From positions 1 through 64,000 of the forward strand of contig SCQE01000044.1 of NCBI GenBank assembly GCA_004321915.1: a DNA stretch of 64,000 nucleotides, read 5' to 3'. Of the stretch, positions 1 through 9,487 are shown piece by piece (the stretch's first letter is position 1; each line of letters opens with the position of its first letter). The notes below the pieces were generated by a model, which saw only the letters and a program-made list of their open reading frames with translations, was not told where the DNA came from and did not search any database. This stretch comes from Nitrospirota bacterium. Lineage in GTDB: Bacteria > Nitrospirota > Thermodesulfovibrionia > Thermodesulfovibrionales > Dissulfurispiraceae. The translations under genes were made by a program, and so were the position numbers.

Positions 1-118
1 TCGCTCCCCAGCCCAGCAGGTCCATGCCTGTAAACGATCCGAGAGAAAGAACAAATATGAAGAGTCCCAGCCACAAGGACAACCAGTCCTCGCTTATTCC
101 AGCCTTTTTTTCTTCCAT
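1..118 (-). CDS. YeiH-family putative sulfate exporter, N-terminal fragment
   Basis: Only the first 39 codons lie in the window; the gene continues past the left edge. The start ATG is at 118 on the minus strand, with a GGAGG about 10 nt upstream. The visible protein begins MEEKKAGISEDWLSLWLG and runs into a hydrophobic helix, the way long (about 500-residue) members of the YeiH/UPF0324 putative sulfate exporter family begin. The family is an inner-membrane transporter whose substrate is only weakly established. The call rests on a short N-terminus, so the family is probable and the function tentative. Confidence 0.5.
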   Translation of the reverse strand, partial: MEEKKAGISEDWLSLWLGLFIFVLSLGSFTGMDLLGWGA

Positions 119-210
119 GCCCTTAAACCTCCGAATATTTTTTTACTGACGACAAAAATATGAAAATTATTTTTCACCTCCCCCCTGTTTTATTACCGGC
201 GAGCTGCCCC

Positions 211-468
211 CTACCGCAGCATATGGTAAAGTTCATGGTACTGCCGTCTTAAGCTCTGCCATCTGTTCAGGGATTCATAAAGTCCGTACCAGTCTGCAAA
301 ATCTTTGTTGTCTTTCAGTGTCCCTTCTTTATGCATTTTTACAAATACGTCAGTATCGAAACCGTATTGCCGCTCCAATTTTTTAAGCGACAGGGTTATC
401 CCTTTTATCTTGCATTCGCAGGCATGAAGCTCTCTGGACAGTGTTATCCCGTATTCATCCGTATGCAT
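211..468 (-). CDS. Small hypothetical protein, 85 aa, probably leaderless
   Basis: This is a charged, helical, coiled-coil-like protein of unknown function; I do not recognise the family with confidence. The reading frame is open back to 597, but I place the start at the internal ATG at 468. A TTGACA (499-504) and TATTTT (476-481) pair with 17-nt spacing ends only 7 nt before that ATG, so transcription should begin at about the start codon. No Shine-Dalgarno is visible, consistent with a leaderless mRNA. Its size and Lys/Glu-rich helices resemble small antitoxin-like orphans, but no toxin partner is adjacent, so no function is assigned. Confidence 0.5.
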   Translation of the reverse strand: MHTDEYGITLSRELHACECKIKGITLSLKKLERQYGFDTDVFVKMHKEGTLKDNKDFADWYGLYESLNRWQSLRRQYHELYHMLR

Positions 469-475
469 TTGTATA

Positions 476-504
476 AAAATATACCTATTTACAGGGGTTG
501 TCAA
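476..504 (-). promoter_or_regulatory. Sigma70-type promoter for the 85-aa gene
   Basis: The minus strand reads TTGACA, 17 nt, TATTTT. The predicted start of transcription falls at 468-469, on the ATG. Confidence 0.55.
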
Positions 505-562
505 GTTGTTGTATCGACTGTGGCCGCGCTCATCACGCTTGGGCCGGCGTGTTGGCTGCTTT

Positions 563-1462
563 TTATAGGAGCTGATAGAGAACGGGCAAGGTCGCAAAAC
601 TCAGGACTATGCCTAGGCCGACCAATGCGGAGGCGAGGCGGGGCGAAAGATTGGCCAATATGGCCAGAGCTCCGGCTGAGATCATCGGCGGCATCCCGGA
701 TTCGAATACCGATACGCGCACCGCTTCTCCTTCCAGCCCTGCTGCCTTGCAGACGAACAAGGCTGCAAGCGGGGCGCCGATAAGCTTGATGCAGAGCCCT
801 ATGGAAAGCTGGGCGGTTGCTGTCCTGTCCAACCTCATGGTCAGCTGGAACCCCACTGCGATCATTACTATGGGCACGAGGGTCGAAGATAATGCCTTTA
901 AAATATCGACCGCTATATCGGGATAAGAAAAAGGCCTCAGCAGCAGGGCAAGCACGAGCGCGATGAACGGCGGAAAGGAAACTATTTTCTTTAACACATC
1001 ACGCATTGAAGGCCTGCTGTTACCTGTCCCGTACAGGGCCAGAACCGATGAGCCGTAGGTGGACAGCGCCAAGAACGAACCCAGCTGGTCATACAGCACC
1101 GCATAGGGAATGGCCTGCTCTCCGAAGAATGCCCTGACCATGGGAATGCCGAGAAAGGAGGTGTTCCCGAGCGGGACCAAAAGGAGGAGGCATCCTGTGG
1201 TGGGGCGGTCCCATCTGAGTGTCTTGGCCAAAAACAATATCAGAGAAGCGGAAAAAAGAAGAATGGCCCAAGGCATAAAGGCGGGGGCCAATAAATTTCC
1301 GGACAAGGACAATTCCGGAATTTTGATAAAGACGAGAGCAGGGAGCGAGACATGTATTACGAACAAATTAAGCGCATTTCCCGTCTCGGCCGGGAATGCG
1401 GGAATGCGCCTTAGGCCCATGCCGATGAGCAGATAGGCCAGTATTATTACAAAATTTTCCAT
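563..1462 (-). CDS. AEC (auxin efflux carrier) family transporter
   Basis: The 299-residue protein is almost entirely hydrophobic, with about ten predicted membrane helices arranged as two repeats, the usual size and shape of the AEC/PIN-like Mem_trans family. The conserved half-repeat starts are visible: an N-terminal YLLIGMGLRR segment, an NTSFLGIPM segment near residue 100, and a C-terminal segment rich in small residues. Bacterial members move small organic acids such as malate or malonate; the substrate cannot be read here. The start is ATG at 1462 without a clear Shine-Dalgarno. It precedes the small orphan gene on the same strand and follows the HD-GYP gene by about 40 nt. Confidence 0.85.
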   Translation of the reverse strand: MENFVIILAYLLIGMGLRRIPAFPAETGNALNLFVIHVSLPALVFIKIPELSLSGNLLAPAFMPWAILLFSASLILFLAKTLRWDRPTTGCLLLLVPLGNTSFLGIPMVRAFFGEQAIPYAVLYDQLGSFLALSTYGSSVLALYGTGNSRPSMRDVLKKIVSFPPFIALVLALLLRPFSYPDIAVDILKALSSTLVPIVMIAVGFQLTMRLDRTATAQLSIGLCIKLIGAPLAALFVCKAAGLEGEAVRVSVFESGMPPMISAGALAILANLSPRLASALVGLGIVLSFATLPVLYQLL

Positions 1463-1502
1463 GCAATGTATCGGCCGTAATATAAAACCGCTGTTTTAAA
1501 TG

Positions 1503-2522
1503 TCATGAAGTTTTGGCCATTTTGCCGAGCATCTTTACAAAGGCCGCGAGCAAGGCGCGGTCGTAGTCCTCTTTTTCGGCCGCTATCGTCTTGAGCGCTT
1601 CGTAAGGGTTGAGGGCGTATTTGTTGGGACGCGGTGTGGTGAGGTAGTCGTAGCAATCCGCGATTGCCGAGATCCTTCCGGCTGTCTTTATTTCTTTGTC
1701 GGACAATCCCAGAGGATATCCTTTGCCGGTAAGTTTTTCATGGTGCTGCAGGACTATTATCAACGATTCGTCCGGAAGCCCGCCGACCTCCTTCAGGATC
1801 TTCATGCCTTGGGCGACATGTGTTTTGTATATATGGAATTCCGCGCTGCTGAGTTTGCCCTGTTTGTTAAGGATTTCGAGAGGTATTGCGGTCTTGCCTA
1901 TGTCATGCAGCAGCGCCCCGGTCCCGTGGTGTTCGATGGTTTTTTCAGGAAGCCCCATAATTCTTCCCAACCCTATGCATAGAACAGCCACGTTTACGGA
2001 ATGCATATAAGAATAGAAGTCATGTTTTTTCAGCGTAAGCAGGTCATAGATGACCTCCGGCTCTTCGAAGATGCATTTGATTATATGGCTTGCGGTATCT
2101 CTCACGGTTTCTACCGTCTGTCTGCTTACCGGGTTTGCAAAGAGATCCTTCATGACCATTTTCGACTGTTCTTTTATTATGACGGCCGCTTTTGACTTGT
2201 CCCCTTTGAAGGCGCTGTCCGTTTTGGTAAGCATGGACAGATAATCCTGATAAAGCGGTATGTCCGAACTCTTTATCAGGAAATCGCTCTTTTCGTCGAC
2301 CGTTGTTTTGTCTATTGCTGCAGGGGCCGACTCATCGGCGTCTAAGACCAGTTTCAACATCTGGCCGTGAAGGGAAAATATCCGGAATGAGACTTTTTGC
2401 CCCGGAACAAGAAAGGCTTGGTCTATGAGATAGTATTGTTCCGCATTCAGCGTGTATTCTTTGTAGGACTGCAGCCCGTCTTCAGGCGGCTGCTCGGGTA
2501 TATTTATGATCTTAGTGGACAT
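1503..2522 (-). CDS. HD-GYP domain protein (cyclic-di-GMP phosphodiesterase)
   Basis: The 339-residue cytoplasmic protein has a variable N-terminal region (about 1-140) and a C-terminal HD-GYP domain (about 155-330). The metal-binding HDIGK motif, the paired HH of LQHHE and the GKGYP signature are intact, so it should hydrolyse c-di-GMP. No REC domain is present, so control would come through the N-terminal region. It lies 28 nt downstream of the HAMP/PAS kinase gene on the same strand and is probably co-transcribed with it. The start ATG is at 2522; no strong Shine-Dalgarno is seen, consistent with translation coupled to the kinase gene. Confidence 0.85.
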   Translation of the reverse strand: MSTKIINIPEQPPEDGLQSYKEYTLNAEQYYLIDQAFLVPGQKVSFRIFSLHGQMLKLVLDADESAPAAIDKTTVDEKSDFLIKSSDIPLYQDYLSMLTKTDSAFKGDKSKAAVIIKEQSKMVMKDLFANPVSRQTVETVRDTASHIIKCIFEEPEVIYDLLTLKKHDFYSYMHSVNVAVLCIGLGRIMGLPEKTIEHHGTGALLHDIGKTAIPLEILNKQGKLSSAEFHIYKTHVAQGMKILKEVGGLPDESLIIVLQHHEKLTGKGYPLGLSDKEIKTAGRISAIADCYDYLTTPRPNKYALNPYEALKTIAAEKEDYDRALLAAFVKMLGKMAKTS

Positions 2523-2550
2523 ATCGGGCTAAGGTCGTAATAAGCATCCG

Positions 2551-4440
2551 CTATGCTACCGGCAGATAAACGGTGAATGTCGTTTCTTTGTCGGGCACGC
2601 TTTTGGCTGACACAAAGCCGGAGTGCTCTTTGATGATGTTATAGGTCACGGAGAGCCCCAGACCGGTGTGTTCGAGCATGCTCTTAGTGGTAAAGAACGG
2701 CTCGTAGATCCTCGAGCGTACGCTTTCTTCCATTCCGGTCCCGGTATCGCTTATTTTCAGCACCACGGTCTTGCCGAGTTTTTGCAGCGGGTGTTCGGCG
2801 ACATTGATATCTTCCGCATACGTTTCTATTTTCAGGACACCTCCGTCAGGCATGGCCTCTTTCGCGTTTATGCATATGTTCAGTATCGCCTGCTTCATAT
2901 GTTCTTTGTCGCCTTTAATGTTCGGAAGGTCGGGCTGCGTCTTCTTCTCTATCTTTATGCTTTTGGGGAAGGAAGGGGCGATTATAGTGATGATCTCGTC
3001 AACCAGTTCGTTCATGCTCAAAAGGTCGGCCTCAAAGCGGCTCTTGTGCGAGAAGGTCCGGAGTTGCTGAATAAGCGCGGACGCCCTGTGCGCCGAGCTC
3101 TCTATGGTTTCGGCTATACGGGCGAGCTCATGCGAGTCCTTGTGCTGAAGGGACGAGAGTTTCATGCGGAGGAGCCCCGAATACCCGAGCACCCCGACAA
3201 GAATGTTGTTGAGATTGTGGGACAGTCCGGCCACGAGGGTCGTTACCGATCTGAGTCTTTGCGTTTCGAAAAGATGGGTTTCGAGTTGTTCTTTTTCGGT
3301 TATGTCTATGCCAGTTCCGACCACGTACTTTATTTCGTTCTCCTCGACTATAACGGTGTTGTTCCACAGCAGTGTGAACTCCCTGCCGTCTTTTGACAGG
3401 ACCGGATTTTTTATGGAGTTCGGCGCTTTCTGTTCGACGAGTTCGTCAAAGGTCGTGCGCACCGGAGGAATAAAACGCTCGGGTATAAGAAAGTCCCAGA
3501 TACACAATCCCTTTACCTCGTTCTCGTCGTAGCCGGTCAGGTCCTGTGAGGCCTTGTTGAACATGACTATCTTGCCGTCTTTGTCCAGTACGACTATGAT
3601 CGCCCCGACCGTCGAAATCAACTGGTCCATAAAATCCTTCTGGTGCTGCAGTTCTTTGAGCGTGTTATGCAGTCTCTCTGTTCTAAGCGTTATGACGTAT
3701 TCGAGGTTTTTGCGATAGTTGTCCATTTCCGCATTCATGCTGTTGAGCCTGTCGACCATGAAATTGAAGTTGTCCGCAAGCGTCCTGAATTCGTCGTTAG
3801 TGTCCGCAACTACCGACACGGACATTTCTCCCGCCGCTATTTTCATGGATGCGTCCGATATTGCCGAAAGGGGTTTTATAAGTTTCTTTGAAACGATGAT
3901 GCCTATTATTATAAAAACAAGGCTTATGAAGATCGTTACTATTATGAAATATACGCTCTTGCCCATAAGATACGAGGTGAGGAACCCCGCATCGTATTCG
4001 AAATAAATAAAACCGGCCGTAGCTTTATTTACGGTCACAGGTTCGATGTATAACAGGGTATTGTCTCTCCATTCGTAGGCCGGTGATTCAAGCACCATGC
4101 CCTTTCTCAGCAGTGTCGTCTCGAACTGCGGTTGCGCGCTTGAGCGTGACTGCTCTGCAAGGAGTCTTTTGCTCCTGTCGTACAGGCCGATCCGGTTTAT
4201 GTGCTTGAACTTCCACATGACCGCTTCCATATGCATGCCCGCGTCCGATACCCTGTTTTTTTTCAGGGGGTCCGAAAAAAGTATGCTTAGGGCCTTTGAG
4301 ATGTCCTCCACCCGCTCGATGATATGCTCTTTTTCGTCTTCCTGATAATACATTTTAAATACATAACCCAGCGCTAAGCCGGTGGTCAGGACGGCGGCGG
4401 TGATAAGGATGCCTATTTTATAACTGAAGCCTAATCGCAT
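2551..4440 (-). CDS. Membrane sensor histidine kinase (HAMP-PAS-HisKA-HATPase)
   Basis: The 629-residue protein has a membrane helix at about 8-29, an extracytoplasmic sensor loop, a second helix at about 158-180, a HAMP domain (about 182-235), a coiled coil, a PAS domain (about 265-385), a phosphoacceptor region with the H-box LSHNLNN near residue 410, and an ATPase domain (about 475-628) with N, G1 (DTGTGM) and G2 (GLGLS) boxes. The Asn-rich H-box marks the NtrB-like/HisKA_4-type kinases. No response regulator is fused; the downstream HD-GYP gene has no REC domain, so the partner is elsewhere. It is divergent from trxA across about 130 bp. Confidence 0.88.
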   Translation of the reverse strand: MRLGFSYKIGILITAAVLTTGLALGYVFKMYYQEDEKEHIIERVEDISKALSILFSDPLKKNRVSDAGMHMEAVMWKFKHINRIGLYDRSKRLLAEQSRSSAQPQFETTLLRKGMVLESPAYEWRDNTLLYIEPVTVNKATAGFIYFEYDAGFLTSYLMGKSVYFIIVTIFISLVFIIIGIIVSKKLIKPLSAISDASMKIAAGEMSVSVVADTNDEFRTLADNFNFMVDRLNSMNAEMDNYRKNLEYVITLRTERLHNTLKELQHQKDFMDQLISTVGAIIVVLDKDGKIVMFNKASQDLTGYDENEVKGLCIWDFLIPERFIPPVRTTFDELVEQKAPNSIKNPVLSKDGREFTLLWNNTVIVEENEIKYVVGTGIDITEKEQLETHLFETQRLRSVTTLVAGLSHNLNNILVGVLGYSGLLRMKLSSLQHKDSHELARIAETIESSAHRASALIQQLRTFSHKSRFEADLLSMNELVDEIITIIAPSFPKSIKIEKKTQPDLPNIKGDKEHMKQAILNICINAKEAMPDGGVLKIETYAEDINVAEHPLQKLGKTVVLKISDTGTGMEESVRSRIYEPFFTTKSMLEHTGLGLSVTYNIIKEHSGFVSAKSVPDKETTFTVYLPVA

Positions 4441-4509
4441 TCGTTTTTCCGTTAAAAGGCAGGTAGTGAAAGTATATGGCCTGTCAGGAGATTTTGCAAG
4501 TCTTCAAAA

Positions 4510-4539
4510 TTGACAAAAAGAGAAACTTAAAACTATAAT
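4510..4539 (+). promoter_or_regulatory. Consensus sigma70 promoter for trxA
   Basis: A perfect TTGACA (4510-4515) and perfect TATAAT (4534-4539) are separated by 18 nt. Transcription would start at about 4546, giving a 25-nt leader with an AGGAGG Shine-Dalgarno. This is one of the strongest promoters by consensus in the window. Confidence 0.8.
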
Positions 4540-4571
4540 CACATACTTTTCTTCAAATCAAGGAGGATGTT

Positions 4572-4904
4572 ATGGCAGAAGGAATTGTTGAGCTCACCTC
4601 TTCCACATGGGAGCCTGAAGTATTACAGGCCAAGGGGCTCGTTATGGTTGATTTTTGGGCGGTTTGGTGCGGCCCGTGCAGGATGATAGCTCCTACCGTA
4701 GAAGAGCTCGCAAAGGAATATGCCGGAAAGATAAAGGTCGGCAAACTCAACACCGACGAGAATTCCGAAGTGGCAAGCAAGTATAAGATCATGGGAATCC
4801 CCACCATAATGTTCTTCAAGGACGGTCAAAAGGTGGACCAAGTGGTCGGAGCGGTCCCGAAACCGCAGCTCAAGTCCAAGATAGACGGCCTGCTCGGAGG
4901 GTAA
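4572..4904 (+). CDS. trxA: Thioredoxin
   Basis: The 110-residue protein is a complete single-domain thioredoxin. It has the WCGPC redox motif near residue 35, the buried acidic residue before it (VDFWA) and the cis-proline in GIPT near residue 77. It reduces disulfides in cytoplasmic proteins with electrons from thioredoxin reductase. An AGGAGG lies 6-7 nt before the ATG. Its stop codon overlaps the start of the next gene as TAATG, so the two are translationally coupled. Confidence 0.95.
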   Translation: MAEGIVELTSSTWEPEVLQAKGLVMVDFWAVWCGPCRMIAPTVEELAKEYAGKIKVGKLNTDENSEVASKYKIMGIPTIMFFKDGQKVDQVVGAVPKPQLKSKIDGLLGG

Positions 4905-5440
4905 TGAGGAGACTCTTCCCTTTACTGGTTTTTATAGCGTTAGCTTTACAGATAACAGCCTGCTCTCAGAAGGGGAACGAAGCCGAAAAGACACAGCAGC
5001 CCGGCCGTTCCTCTTCTTCATTTACGCTTATCGGCCTCGACGGCAAAAAGACGGGTTTCGATGAATTTAAGGGCAAGGTCGTGCTGCTCGAGTTTTTTGC
5101 GACTTGGTGTTATCCGTGCGAAGTTGCGGCGCCGGACATCCAGCATATTTACAATAAATACAAGGACAAGGGGTTTACCGTAGTGGCCGTGTCCGAAGAC
5201 GAAGGCCCGGGGGCTGCGGCCGCCGTGAAGAAATATGTGCAGGACCTCGGAATTTCATACCCTGTTTTCATGGACGATGCAAAAGGCGGCGCAGCCAAGC
5301 ATTACGGGATTTTCGGCCTGCCGACGAGTTTTATAATCGACAGGGAAGGCCGGGTTGCAGCCAAGCATTCAGGATTGTCGCCGGACATGCTTAACGAAAT
5401 GTCGCGCGAGATAGAGACGCTTCTTAAGAAGCCGCAATAA
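4904..5440 (+). CDS. TlpA/ResA-like thioredoxin-fold lipoprotein
   Basis: The 178-residue protein starts with a signal peptide ending in the lipobox ITAC near residue 20, so it should be lipid-anchored on the periplasmic side. A Ser-rich linker follows, then an AhpC/TSA-type thioredoxin fold with the redox motif WCYPC near residue 67 and the cis-proline loop GLPT near residue 140. Family members reduce disulfides outside the cytoplasm, for example during cytochrome c maturation or copper-site assembly. The TAATG overlap with trxA shows coupling. The specific client protein is not shown by the sequence. Confidence 0.88.
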   Translation: MRRLFPLLVFIALALQITACSQKGNEAEKTQQPGRSSSSFTLIGLDGKKTGFDEFKGKVVLLEFFATWCYPCEVAAPDIQHIYNKYKDKGFTVVAVSEDEGPGAAAAVKKYVQDLGISYPVFMDDAKGGAAKHYGIFGLPTSFIIDREGRVAAKHSGLSPDMLNEMSREIETLLKKPQ

Positions 5441-5465
5441 AAGCAATTTAACAAGGGAAACCGCT

Positions 5466-6797
5466 ATGTTTGAAACGCTGAGCGACAAACTCGATTCGAT
5501 ATTCAAAAAACTCAAGGGCAGGGGACTGCTCAAAGAGGAGGACGTTGACGTTGCGCTCAAGGAGATAAGGCTTGCGCTGCTCGAGGCGGACGTTAACTTC
5601 AAGGTCGTAAAGGATTTTGTAGAAAAGGTCAGGGAAAAGGCCGTGGGCAAAGAGGTCCTCGAAAGCCTTTCTCCCGGACAGCAGGTGGTCAAGATAGTCC
5701 ACGAAACCCTCTGCGATTTTCTAGGCGCGAGCAATACGAGGATCCAGCTTGCGCCGAACCCGCCTACCGTCTTGATGATGATAGGGCTCCAAGGTTCGGG
5801 AAAAACCACAACCTCCGCCAAACTCGCACGCTTCTTTAAGAAAGAGGGCAGGAGGCCCATGCTCGTTGCGGCGGACTTACAGAGACCGGCTGCTATAGAC
5901 CAGCTTATAACGCTGGGCAAACAGCTCGACATCCCGGTCTTTTATTCCAAGGAATCGAAAAACCCTGTGGCGGTCTGCGGCGACGCGCTCAAACAGGCCA
6001 AGCTCGACGGCAGGGACATTGTTATACTCGACACTGCCGGAAGGCTCCATATAAACGAAGAGTTGATGCAGGAGCTCAAAGATGTAAGGAATTCGGCGGT
6101 CCCGAAAGAAGTATTGCTGGTGGCCGACGCCATGACCGGACAGGATGCCGTTAACATGGCAAAGAGCTTTAACGAGCAGATAGGCATAGACGGCGTGATA
6201 CTTACCAAGATGGACGGCGATGCAAGGGGCGGCGCGGCCCTGTCCATAAGAAGCGTGACCGGCAAGCCTATAAAATTCCTCGGCATGGGCGAAAAGATAG
6301 ACATGCTCGAACCGTTCCATCCCGACAGGATAGCAGGCAGGATATTGGGCATGGGCGATGTGCTCACTCTTATAGAAAGCGCCCAGCAATCGTTTGACCA
6401 GAAAGAGGCGGAGAAGCTCCAGAAGAAAATGCTCGAGGACAGTTTCTCGTTCGATGACCTTAAAGATCAGCTTAAAAAACTGAGGAGCATGGGGCCGCTC
6501 GAAAACATCCTCGGTATGATACCGGGGCTGAACAAGGCGGTAAAAGATGTGAAGGTCGACGAAAGGGAGTTTGTGAGGATAGAGGCGATAATCAACTCGA
6601 TGACCATGAAAGAGAGAAACAATGTCAACCTTCTGAACGGCAGCCGCAAGAAGAGGATAGCCATGGGCAGCGGCACCTCTGTTGCCGATGTGAACCGTCT
6701 GGTAAAGCAGTACCTCGACATGAAAAAGATGATGAAGATGTTCAAGGGCGGCAAAGGCATGAAAGGCTTCAGGATGCCCAGAGGGTTCGGGTTCTGA
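5466..6797 (+). CDS. ffh: Signal recognition particle GTPase Ffh/SRP54
   Basis: The 443-residue protein has the N-domain four-helix bundle (1-90), the NG GTPase domain with P-loop GLQGSGKTT near residue 103, DTAGR near 187 and TKMDGDARGG near 245, and a Met-rich C-terminal M domain (about 325-443) that binds 4.5S RNA and signal peptides. Together with FtsY it targets nascent membrane proteins co-translationally. Length and motifs are complete. In many bacteria ffh is followed by rpsP-trmD; here rpsO-pnp follow after a 142-bp gap, so that neighbourhood has been rearranged. Confidence 0.97.
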   Translation: MFETLSDKLDSIFKKLKGRGLLKEEDVDVALKEIRLALLEADVNFKVVKDFVEKVREKAVGKEVLESLSPGQQVVKIVHETLCDFLGASNTRIQLAPNPPTVLMMIGLQGSGKTTTSAKLARFFKKEGRRPMLVAADLQRPAAIDQLITLGKQLDIPVFYSKESKNPVAVCGDALKQAKLDGRDIVILDTAGRLHINEELMQELKDVRNSAVPKEVLLVADAMTGQDAVNMAKSFNEQIGIDGVILTKMDGDARGGAALSIRSVTGKPIKFLGMGEKIDMLEPFHPDRIAGRILGMGDVLTLIESAQQSFDQKEAEKLQKKMLEDSFSFDDLKDQLKKLRSMGPLENILGMIPGLNKAVKDVKVDEREFVRIEAIINSMTMKERNNVNLLNGSRKKRIAMGSGTSVADVNRLVKQYLDMKKMMKMFKGGKGMKGFRMPRGFGF

Positions 6798-6939
6798 AAG
6801 CCTTTACAGAAGCGAAAAGCATGTGCTAATCTAAACACTCTGTTTTATAGAGGGTAATTCGCGGAAATCCAAATACATAGAACGGGTTTACTGTGAAACA
6901 GACCGGAAATAAGAAAATATTTTAAGGAGGTGAAGAAAC

Positions 6940-7209
6940 ATGGCTCTAAACTTGGAAAAGAAGCAGGAGATAATCTCCTCATACAAGATACATGAGCAGG
7001 ATACCGGATCGCCTGAGGTGCAGATAGCGCTTCTCACAGAGAGGATATCCTATCTTACGGAGCATTTTAAGACCCATAAGAAGGACCACCACTCAAGAAG
7101 GGGGCTTCTTAAGCTCGTTGCGCAGAGGAAGAGGCTTATCGGCTATCTGAAGGCCTGCGACAAAAAGCGTTATGACACCGTCATGGAGCGGTTGCAGATC
7201 AGGAAGTAG
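6940..7209 (+). CDS. rpsO: 30S ribosomal protein S15
   Basis: The 89-residue protein is full length for S15. It has the family hallmarks [15 protein letters not shown] near residue 22 and the [21 protein letters not shown] region near residue 46, cut here only by reading limits of the description. S15 binds the central domain of 16S rRNA early in 30S assembly. An AAGGAGGTG Shine-Dalgarno precedes the ATG by 6 nt. pnp follows after 61 bp, the widely conserved rpsO-pnp pair. The 142-bp leader may hold S15 autoregulatory structure, but I could not identify a known motif. Confidence 0.97.
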   Translation: MALNLEKKQEIISSYKIHEQDTGSPEVQIALLTERISYLTEHFKTHKKDHHSRRGLLKLVAQRKRLIGYLKACDKKRYDTVMERLQIRK

Positions 7210-7270
7210 AAACTACTTTGCCCGAACCGGAGACGGAAACAGAAAATTACATAAGGAGAAGTGAATCGAT

Positions 7271-9403
7271 TTGACCAATATTGTAGAACTTGAGCTGAAA
7301 GGCAGAAAACTGATACTCGAAACAGGGCAGATGGCAAGGCAGTCGGGCGGTTCGGTAATAGTGAAATACGGCGACACGGTCGTGCTTGCCACGGCAGTAG
7401 CAGACAAAAGGAAAAAAGAGGGGTTGGATTTCTTTCCTCTCACCATAGACTATCAGGAGAGGACTTATGCTGCGGGTAAAATTCCCGGGGGCTTCTTTAA
7501 AAGGGAAGGGAGGCCGTCGGAAAAAGAGATCCTCACTTCCCGTCTTATAGACAGGCCGCTCAGACCGTTATTCCCCAAAGGTTTTTATCATGAAACGCAG
7601 GGAATAGCCTCTGTACTTTCTTACGGAAACGAAAATATAGCGGACATGCTCGGGATCATAGGCATGTCGGCTGCCGTCCATATATCGGACATCCCGTTCG
7701 GCGGCCCTGTAGGCGCCGTAAGGGTGGGAAGATCGAACGGAACATTTATCGCAAACCCCGATCTGTCCGAATACGAAACTCTCGACCTCAACCTCGTTGT
7801 GGCCGGGACCGAAGAGTCGGTCATTATGGTCGAAGGCGGAGGCGCCGAGGTTTCCGAAGCAGTTGTCATAGAGGCGATAGACTTCGCCCACCAAGAGATC
7901 AAAAAGATAGTGGCACTCCAGAACGAACTTAAAAAGCTTGCAGGCAAAGAAAAACGGCCTGTTACGCCTCCGGTGGAGTCTGAGGAACTGAAGAAGCTGG
8001 TTGGCAGCTTTGTAGCGGAAAGGGTCAACGAGGCGATAACCATACCCGGCAAACACCGCAGGCAGGAGGCCCTCGATATAATCCTCGAAGAAGCCATAAA
8101 GCATTTCAATACAACCGAAAACGCAGAGAAGTTCTTTGCCGACGCCCAGAAAAACCTTACAAGAGAGATCGCCAACATCTTCGACAACTACGAAAAAAAT
8201 GTTGTAAGAACGATGATAATCAACGAAAACAAACGCGCGGACGGCAGGAAGTCGGATGAGGTGAGGGCCATCAACAGCCATATCGGGATACTGCCGAGGG
8301 TGCATGGTTCCGCCCTGTTTGTGCGCGGCGAGACGCAGTCCCTTGTTGTCACTACGCTCGGCACGGCAGACGACGAGCAGAAGATAGATTCTCTCGACGG
8401 CGAGATGTATAAGACCTTTATGCTCCATTACAATTTCCCGCCTTTCAGCGTAGGCGAGGTAAAACCCCTCCGCTCGCCCGGCAGAAGGGAGATCGGGCAC
8501 GGCGCGCTTGCGGAAAGGGCGTTGAAGTATGTGATGCCTTCCAAAGAGAAATTCCCCTACACCATAAGAATCGTGTCCGACATACTCGAATCCAACGGTT
8601 CATCGTCGATGGCCACGGTATGCGGAGGTACGCTTTCGCTTATGGATGCGGGAGTGCCTATATCCGCGCCTGTTGCCGGGATCGCGATGGGACTCATAAA
8701 AGAGGGCGACAAGGTCGTGGTGCTCACCGACATACTGGGGCTTGAAGACCACCTCGGCGATATGGACTTTAAAGTGGCGGGTACGGAAAAAGGCATTACC
8801 GCCTTCCAGATGGATGTGAAGATAAGCGGGGTCAGCCGCGCGATCATGGAGACCGCTCTCGAACAGGCAAGGACCGGAAGGATACATATTCTTTCGAAAA
8901 TGAACGAAGCCATATCAGAACCGAAGCAGGAGCTCTCTCCTTATGCTCCGCGCATATACACAATGAAGATAAAGCAGGAGAAGATCCGCGAGGTCATCGG
9001 GAGCGGAGGAAAGGTCGTTCGAGGAATAGTCGAGAAGACCGGGGTCAAGATAGACATAAACGACGACGGCACCATAAACATAGCCTCTGCAGACGGCGAA
9101 TCGGCCCAGAAAGCGATAGATATTATCAACGGCATAATAGCAGAGGCCGAACTTCATAAGATATATCTCGGCAAGGTCGTAAGGATAGCAGATTTCGGGG
9201 CGTTTGTCGAGATAATGCCCGGCACTGACGGCTTGCTCCATATCTCACAGATCGCGGACCAGAGGATCGCAAAGGTCACGGACGTGCTTAATATGGGAGA
9301 CGAGGTGCTCGTAAAGGTCATCGAGATAGACGGGCAGGGTAAAATAAGGCTCAGCCGTAAAGAGGCCATGAGAGAAAGACAGACTGACGGGGGCAAACAG
9401 TAG
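7271..9403 (+). CDS. pnp: Polyribonucleotide nucleotidyltransferase (PNPase)
   Basis: The 710-residue protein has two RNase PH-like domains separated by the all-helical linker, then KH (about 560-615, motif VIGSGGKVVRG) and S1 (about 625-695, motif GKVVRIADFGAFVEI) RNA-binding domains. It degrades RNA 3'-to-5' phosphorolytically as a trimer and joins degradosome-type complexes. The start is TTG at 7271: an AAGGAGA lies about 10 nt upstream, and the nearby GTG at 7261 is out of frame. It is followed by a clear intrinsic terminator, closing the rpsO-pnp unit. Confidence 0.97.
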   Translation: MTNIVELELKGRKLILETGQMARQSGGSVIVKYGDTVVLATAVADKRKKEGLDFFPLTIDYQERTYAAGKIPGGFFKREGRPSEKEILTSRLIDRPLRPLFPKGFYHETQGIASVLSYGNENIADMLGIIGMSAAVHISDIPFGGPVGAVRVGRSNGTFIANPDLSEYETLDLNLVVAGTEESVIMVEGGGAEVSEAVVIEAIDFAHQEIKKIVALQNELKKLAGKEKRPVTPPVESEELKKLVGSFVAERVNEAITIPGKHRRQEALDIILEEAIKHFNTTENAEKFFADAQKNLTREIANIFDNYEKNVVRTMIINENKRADGRKSDEVRAINSHIGILPRVHGSALFVRGETQSLVVTTLGTADDEQKIDSLDGEMYKTFMLHYNFPPFSVGEVKPLRSPGRREIGHGALAERALKYVMPSKEKFPYTIRIVSDILESNGSSSMATVCGGTLSLMDAGVPISAPVAGIAMGLIKEGDKVVVLTDILGLEDHLGDMDFKVAGTEKGITAFQMDVKISGVSRAIMETALEQARTGRIHILSKMNEAISEPKQELSPYAPRIYTMKIKQEKIREVIGSGGKVVRGIVEKTGVKIDINDDGTINIASADGESAQKAIDIINGIIAEAELHKIYLGKVVRIADFGAFVEIMPGTDGLLHISQIADQRIAKVTDVLNMGDEVLVKVIEIDGQGKIRLSRKEAMRERQTDGGKQ

Positions 9404-9439
9404 CAGCTTAGTTTTTTCTGCGCAGTCGCAAAAAATAAG

Positions 9440-9472
9440 CCCCTAAATCTTTTCGGATTTAGGGGTATTCAT
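9440..9472 (+). terminator. Intrinsic terminator after pnp
   Basis: A perfect 10-bp stem (CCCCTAAATC with GATTTAGGGG, 9440-9449 and 9456-9465) encloses a 6-nt loop and is followed by a T-rich tail. Confidence 0.75.
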
Positions 9473-9487
9473 TTATAAAGGACCAAA